Shown: one piece after another, positions 61,379-64,000 of the stretch | How positions within the stretch are numbered: position 1 is the first letter of the stretch | Layout of the letters: the number at the start of each line of letters is the position of its first letter | DNA from: Mycolicibacterium rhodesiae JS60 | Lineage (GTDB): Bacteria > Actinomycetota > Actinomycetes > Mycobacteriales > Mycobacteriaceae | Reading direction: 5' to 3' | Length of the DNA stretch: 64,000 nucleotides | Assembly: GCA_000230935.2 (NCBI GenBank) | Contig: AGIQ01000004.1 | Coordinates: 186,001-250,000, forward strand | Made by a program: the position numbers and the translations under genes | Notes under the pieces: model-generated | The model's database searches: none | What the model was told of the DNA's origin: nothing | What the model saw: the letters and a program-made list of their open reading frames with translations, nothing else

Positions 61379-62590
61379 ATGAGTTTTTCCCTCGAAGTGC
61401 CTGAAGAAGTCGCGACCGTCCGGGACTGGGTGCACAAGTTCGCCGCCGACGTCGTGCGACCCGCGGCTGCCGAGTGGGACGAGCGCGAGGAAACCCCCTG
61501 GCCGCTGATCCAGGAGGCCGCCAAGGTCGGTCTCTACACACCAGAGCTCTTCGCCGAGATGTCCGCCGAGCCGTCAGGGATCGGCATGCTCACCGTCTTC
61601 GAAGAGCTGTTCTGGGGTGACGCCGGGATCGGGCTGTCGATCCTGGGCACCGGGCTGGCCGCGGCGGCACTGGCCGGGGGCGGCACCCCGGAGCAGATCG
61701 GCCACTGGCTGCCTGAAATGTTCGGCACGCCCGGCGATCCCCATCTGGCGGCGTTCTGTTCCTCCGAGCCCGGCGCCGGGTCCGACGTCGGCTCGGTGCG
61801 TACCCGTGCCCGCTACGACGAGGCCAGCGACGAATGGGTGCTGAACGGCACCAAGACCTGGGCGACCAACGGCGGTATCGCCAACGTCCACATCGTGGTC
61901 GCCTCAGTCGATCCCGAACTCGGCACGCGCGGACAGGCCACGTTCATCATTCCGCCGAACACGCCGGGCTTCTCTCAGGGCCAGAAGTTCAAGAAGCACG
62001 GTATCCGTGCATCGCACACCGCCGAGGTCGTGCTGGAGGACGTACGCCTGCCGGGTCATCTGATCCTGGGTGGGATGGAGCGCTTCGAGCAGCGGATGGC
62101 GAAGGCCCGCGAAGGCACGCGCACGTCCACCCAGGCGGCGATGGCGACCTTCGAACGCACCCGCCCGGCCGTCGGCGCGATGGCACTGGGCGTCGCCCGG
62201 GCCGCGTACGAGTACGCCCTCGAATATGCCTGTGAGCGTGAGCAATTCGGCCGCAAGATCGGTGACTTCCAGGCCATCGGTTTCAAGCTGGCTGACATGA
62301 AAAGCCGCATCGACGCCTCCCGTCTGCTGATCTGGCGGGCCGGCTGGATGCAGCGCAACAACAAGCCGTTCACGTCGGCCGAGGGCTCGATGGCCAAGCT
62401 GCACGCCAGCGAGACGGCGGTATACGTCACCGACGAGGCGATCCAGATCCTCGGCGGCAACGGCTACACGCGCGACTACCCGGTCGAGCGGATGCACCGC
62501 GATGCCAAGATCTTCACGATCTTCGAGGGCACCAGCGAGATTCAGCGGCTGGTGATCGCCCGACGGCTCACCGGCCTGCCGCTGCGTTAG
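61379..62590 (+). CDS. Acyl-CoA dehydrogenase (FadE)
   Basis: 403 residues from ATG 61379. Full set of acyl-CoA dehydrogenase motifs: AAFCSSEPGAGSDVGSVRTRA, WVLNGTKTWATNGGIANVHIVVA, EREQFGRKIGDFQAIGFKLADMK, and IQILGGNGYTRDYPVERMHRDAKIFTIFEGTSEIQRLVIAR, with the usual catalytic Glu in FEGTSE. Unlike the pair at 30.4-32.8 kb, it looks like a self-sufficient homotetramer. Upstream (61270-61307), GTTCACCG occurs twice with 14-base spacing, a possible regulator site. Confidence 0.93.
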   Translation: MSFSLEVPEEVATVRDWVHKFAADVVRPAAAEWDEREETPWPLIQEAAKVGLYTPELFAEMSAEPSGIGMLTVFEELFWGDAGIGLSILGTGLAAAALAGGGTPEQIGHWLPEMFGTPGDPHLAAFCSSEPGAGSDVGSVRTRARYDEASDEWVLNGTKTWATNGGIANVHIVVASVDPELGTRGQATFIIPPNTPGFSQGQKFKKHGIRASHTAEVVLEDVRLPGHLILGGMERFEQRMAKAREGTRTSTQAAMATFERTRPAVGAMALGVARAAYEYALEYACEREQFGRKIGDFQAIGFKLADMKSRIDASRLLIWRAGWMQRNNKPFTSAEGSMAKLHASETAVYVTDEAIQILGGNGYTRDYPVERMHRDAKIFTIFEGTSEIQRLVIARRLTGLPLR

Positions 62591-63364
62591 TCAGTCGAGG
62601 TCGGGTGCCCACGCCACGCCGTTGATGTGGCTGCCGCCGTCGACGAAAAGCGTGTTGCCGGTGAGGTACCGCGAACCCTCGCCGGCCAGGAAGACCGCGA
62701 CTGGGGCGATGTCCTCATAGGGGTCGCCCATCCGGCCCATCGGGTTGGCGGCATCGGCGATCGCCTCGATCTCGGGATGCTGAGCCGTAACCGCCAGGAA
62801 GGCTTGACTTTTGGCTGCCGGACAGATGGCGTTGACGGTCACCCCGGTGGGTGCCCACTCCCGGGCTGCGGTGCGGGTGAGCGTGCGCAGCGCCTCCTTG
62901 GCCGAGTTGTACTCCAGTGATCCGATGTGGGCGTTGACGCCATTGAGGCTGCACATGTTGATCACCCGGCCCCAGCCGCGCTCCTTCATGTGGCCGTACG
63001 CCGCGCGCATCGCCCAGAACGGACCGTAGAAGCCCACCGCGAAACCATGCGCCAGTTCGTCGTCGGTCTTGTTCTCCACCCGTCCGATCGCTCCGCCGCC
63101 CCAGGCGTTGTTCACCAGGATGTCGATCGAGCCGTATTCGGAAACTGCTGTAGCCACGGCGTTTTCGACCTGATCACGGTTCGACACATCGGTCGCTACG
63201 AACAGTCCGCCGATCTCGTCGGCCACGGCGGCCCCGTTGGTGGGGTCGAATTCGGCCACCACCACCCGAGCGCCCTCGTCGGCGAACCTGCGCGCGATGC
63301 CGGCACCGATTCCCGCACCGGCACCGGTGACCAGGGCGACCTTGCCGCTCAGTGCGCCGCTCAT
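62591..63364 (-). CDS. Short-chain dehydrogenase/reductase (SDR)
   Basis: 257 residues from ATG 63364. Classical SDR: cofactor loop VTGAGAGIGAGIARRFADEGARVVVAEFD (TGxxxGIG; the Asp after the second beta strand suggests NAD), LVNNAWGGG (NNAG variant), MCSLNGVNAHIGSLEYNSAKEALRTL (Ser, Tyr-x3-Lys) and the end YLTGNTLFVDGG. It oxidises or reduces an alcohol or ketone group. Its start overlaps the stop of the upstream SnoaL-like gene. Its stop abuts the stop of the convergent FadE gene. Confidence 0.92.
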   Translation of the reverse strand: MSGALSGKVALVTGAGAGIGAGIARRFADEGARVVVAEFDPTNGAAVADEIGGLFVATDVSNRDQVENAVATAVSEYGSIDILVNNAWGGGAIGRVENKTDDELAHGFAVGFYGPFWAMRAAYGHMKERGWGRVINMCSLNGVNAHIGSLEYNSAKEALRTLTRTAAREWAPTGVTVNAICPAAKSQAFLAVTAQHPEIEAIADAANPMGRMGDPYEDIAPVAVFLAGEGSRYLTGNTLFVDGGSHINGVAWAPDLD

Positions 63365-63843
63365 CGGGTGCCCCTGAGCCCGGTGGCGATCAACTCGTTG
63401 GCCTGCCCGCTGCCGTCGAGCTGGCGGGCGGTGCGGCTGACGATCTCCCAACCGTTCTCGCCGCGCTGCAGGCGGATGAGATGCACACCGGCGCGGGCGA
63501 CGTTGAAGCCGTGCGACTCTCGGCGCACCAGCAGCATGGACTGGCAGATAGCGACGGCCTCGTCACCGTTGACGGTGACAGCTGGAGGGCCGAAGAAATG
63601 GCAGCAGCCCCGGTCGATCAGTCCGCGGTGTTCCTCGGAGCGCACCATGGCGGCGACGTCGGCGCGGCTGGACATCTTCCAGTCGCCGGTGTCGTAGCCG
63701 CCGTCGACGGCCCACAGCGCGGCGACGGCGTCGGGGTTGCCGGAGTCGACCAGCGGACCGTAGGAGGCGATGAGACCAGCGATGTCCCGCTCGTCTTCCA
63801 GTGTGCGCAGCCGTCTTTCGAGGTTCTCCAGGTCGTCGCTCAT
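63361..63843 (-). CDS. SnoaL-like / NTF2-fold protein
   Basis: 160 residues: LEDERDIAGLIASYGPLVDSGNPDAVAALWAVDGGYDTGDWKMSSRADVAAMV, CHFFGPPAVTVNGDEAVAICQSMLLVRRE, VARAGVHLIRLQRGENGWEIVSRTARQLDG. This is the SnoaL_4/NTF2 alpha+beta barrel found in steroid isomerase-like and ring-dehydratase-like proteins. It is coupled with the SDR by an ATGA overlap, so the two may act in one catabolic path. Confidence 0.85.
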   Translation of the reverse strand: MSDDLENLERRLRTLEDERDIAGLIASYGPLVDSGNPDAVAALWAVDGGYDTGDWKMSSRADVAAMVRSEEHRGLIDRGCCHFFGPPAVTVNGDEAVAICQSMLLVRRESHGFNVARAGVHLIRLQRGENGWEIVSRTARQLDGSGQANELIATGLRGTR

Positions 63844-63856
63844 AGCGCTGTCCTCT

Positions 63857-64000
63857 CTACAATTCGGTGGCGAGTTCTCGCAGCGCGGCGAGCTGCTCGC
63901 AGTAGTGGTCGGCGGATTCGGCGGTCACCGAGCAGGTGATGGCGGTGGCGCCGGCGTCGTGTAACGCGCTGAGACGCACAGAAGTTCGATCGGGATCGGC
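63857..64000 (-). CDS. C-terminal end of a gene cut by the window edge (possibly LLM-class oxidoreductase)
   Basis: An open frame of 47 codons runs from the window edge to TAG at 63857-63859, reading VRLSALHDAGATAITCSVTA and ending CEQLAALRELATEL. The pattern of a short helix, a beta strand and a final helix recalls the end of F420- or FMN-dependent LLM-class oxidoreductases, but this is too short to be sure. It is 13 bases from the SnoaL-like gene, likely the same operon. Confidence 0.5.
   Translation of the reverse strand, partial: ADPDRTSVRLSALHDAGATAITCSVTAESADHYCEQLAALRELATEL

Noticed and set aside
1..64000. tRNA, rRNA genes, CRISPR arrays, prophage
   Set aside because: No cloverleaf-like, rRNA-like or regularly spaced repeat sequences and no phage structural genes were noticed; the only mobile element found is the IS3-family copy.

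Overview
This looks like chromosomal DNA of a mycobacterium, probably a fast-growing environmental species. The G+C content is high, GTG and TTG starts and ATGA/GTGA gene overlaps are common, and there is an MmpS/MmpL pair, several acyl-CoA dehydrogenases, a Ddn-like deazaflavin (F420) oxidoreductase, and a mycobacterial SOS box. The right-hand part (radical SAM gene, glycine-rich zinc peptidase, aspS, transglutaminase/ATP-grasp cluster) resembles, from memory, the Rv2566-Rv2578c stretch of M. tuberculosis. No tRNA, rRNA or CRISPR array was seen.

Left part (1 to about 29.3 kb) is an accessory island for FMNH2-dependent oxidation. It holds six paralogous LLM-class monooxygenases of the NtaA/SnaA/DszA type (at 1000, 11109, 12457, 13798 and 23404 on +, and 29271 on -). 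With them are an NAD(P)H:FMN reductase and a truncated flavin reductase at the left edge, and a complete peptide/nickel-type ABC importer: substrate-binding lipoprotein, fused double ATPase, and two permeases. Four MFS transporters, a fused ABC exporter, two paralogous GntR/UTRA regulators and a strongly divergent RibBA-like protein complete the set. The logic is import of a small solute, oxidative cleavage by FMNH2-fed monooxygenases, and export of products or toxic intermediates. The EDTA/NTA (Emo/Epp) type of system is the closest known analogy, but the substrate is unknown. The binding-protein gene is split by an IS3-family element, so import may be disabled in this strain.

29.4-44.9 kb: a radical SAM gene under an SOS box; a TetR-bounded regulon (amidohydrolase and two FadE genes one way, thioesterase and DUF427 the other) with a repeated operator; a zinc metallopeptidase, carboxylesterase and SRPBCC protein; aspS with a Ddn-like oxidoreductase; and a thiolase divergent from an HxlR regulator, followed by an acyltransferase-like (PapA/condensation fold) gene.

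45-58.4 kb: mmpS-mmpL, small membrane proteins, a DUF389 protein, and a four-gene cluster of large transglutaminase, ATP-grasp/alpha-E protein, small transglutaminase and zinc metallopeptidase.

58.4-64 kb: a VapBC toxin-antitoxin pair with a 28-bp perfect palindrome, a serine hydrolase, a DUF3097 protein, a third FadE, an SDR, a SnoaL-like protein, and the tail of another gene cut by the window edge.
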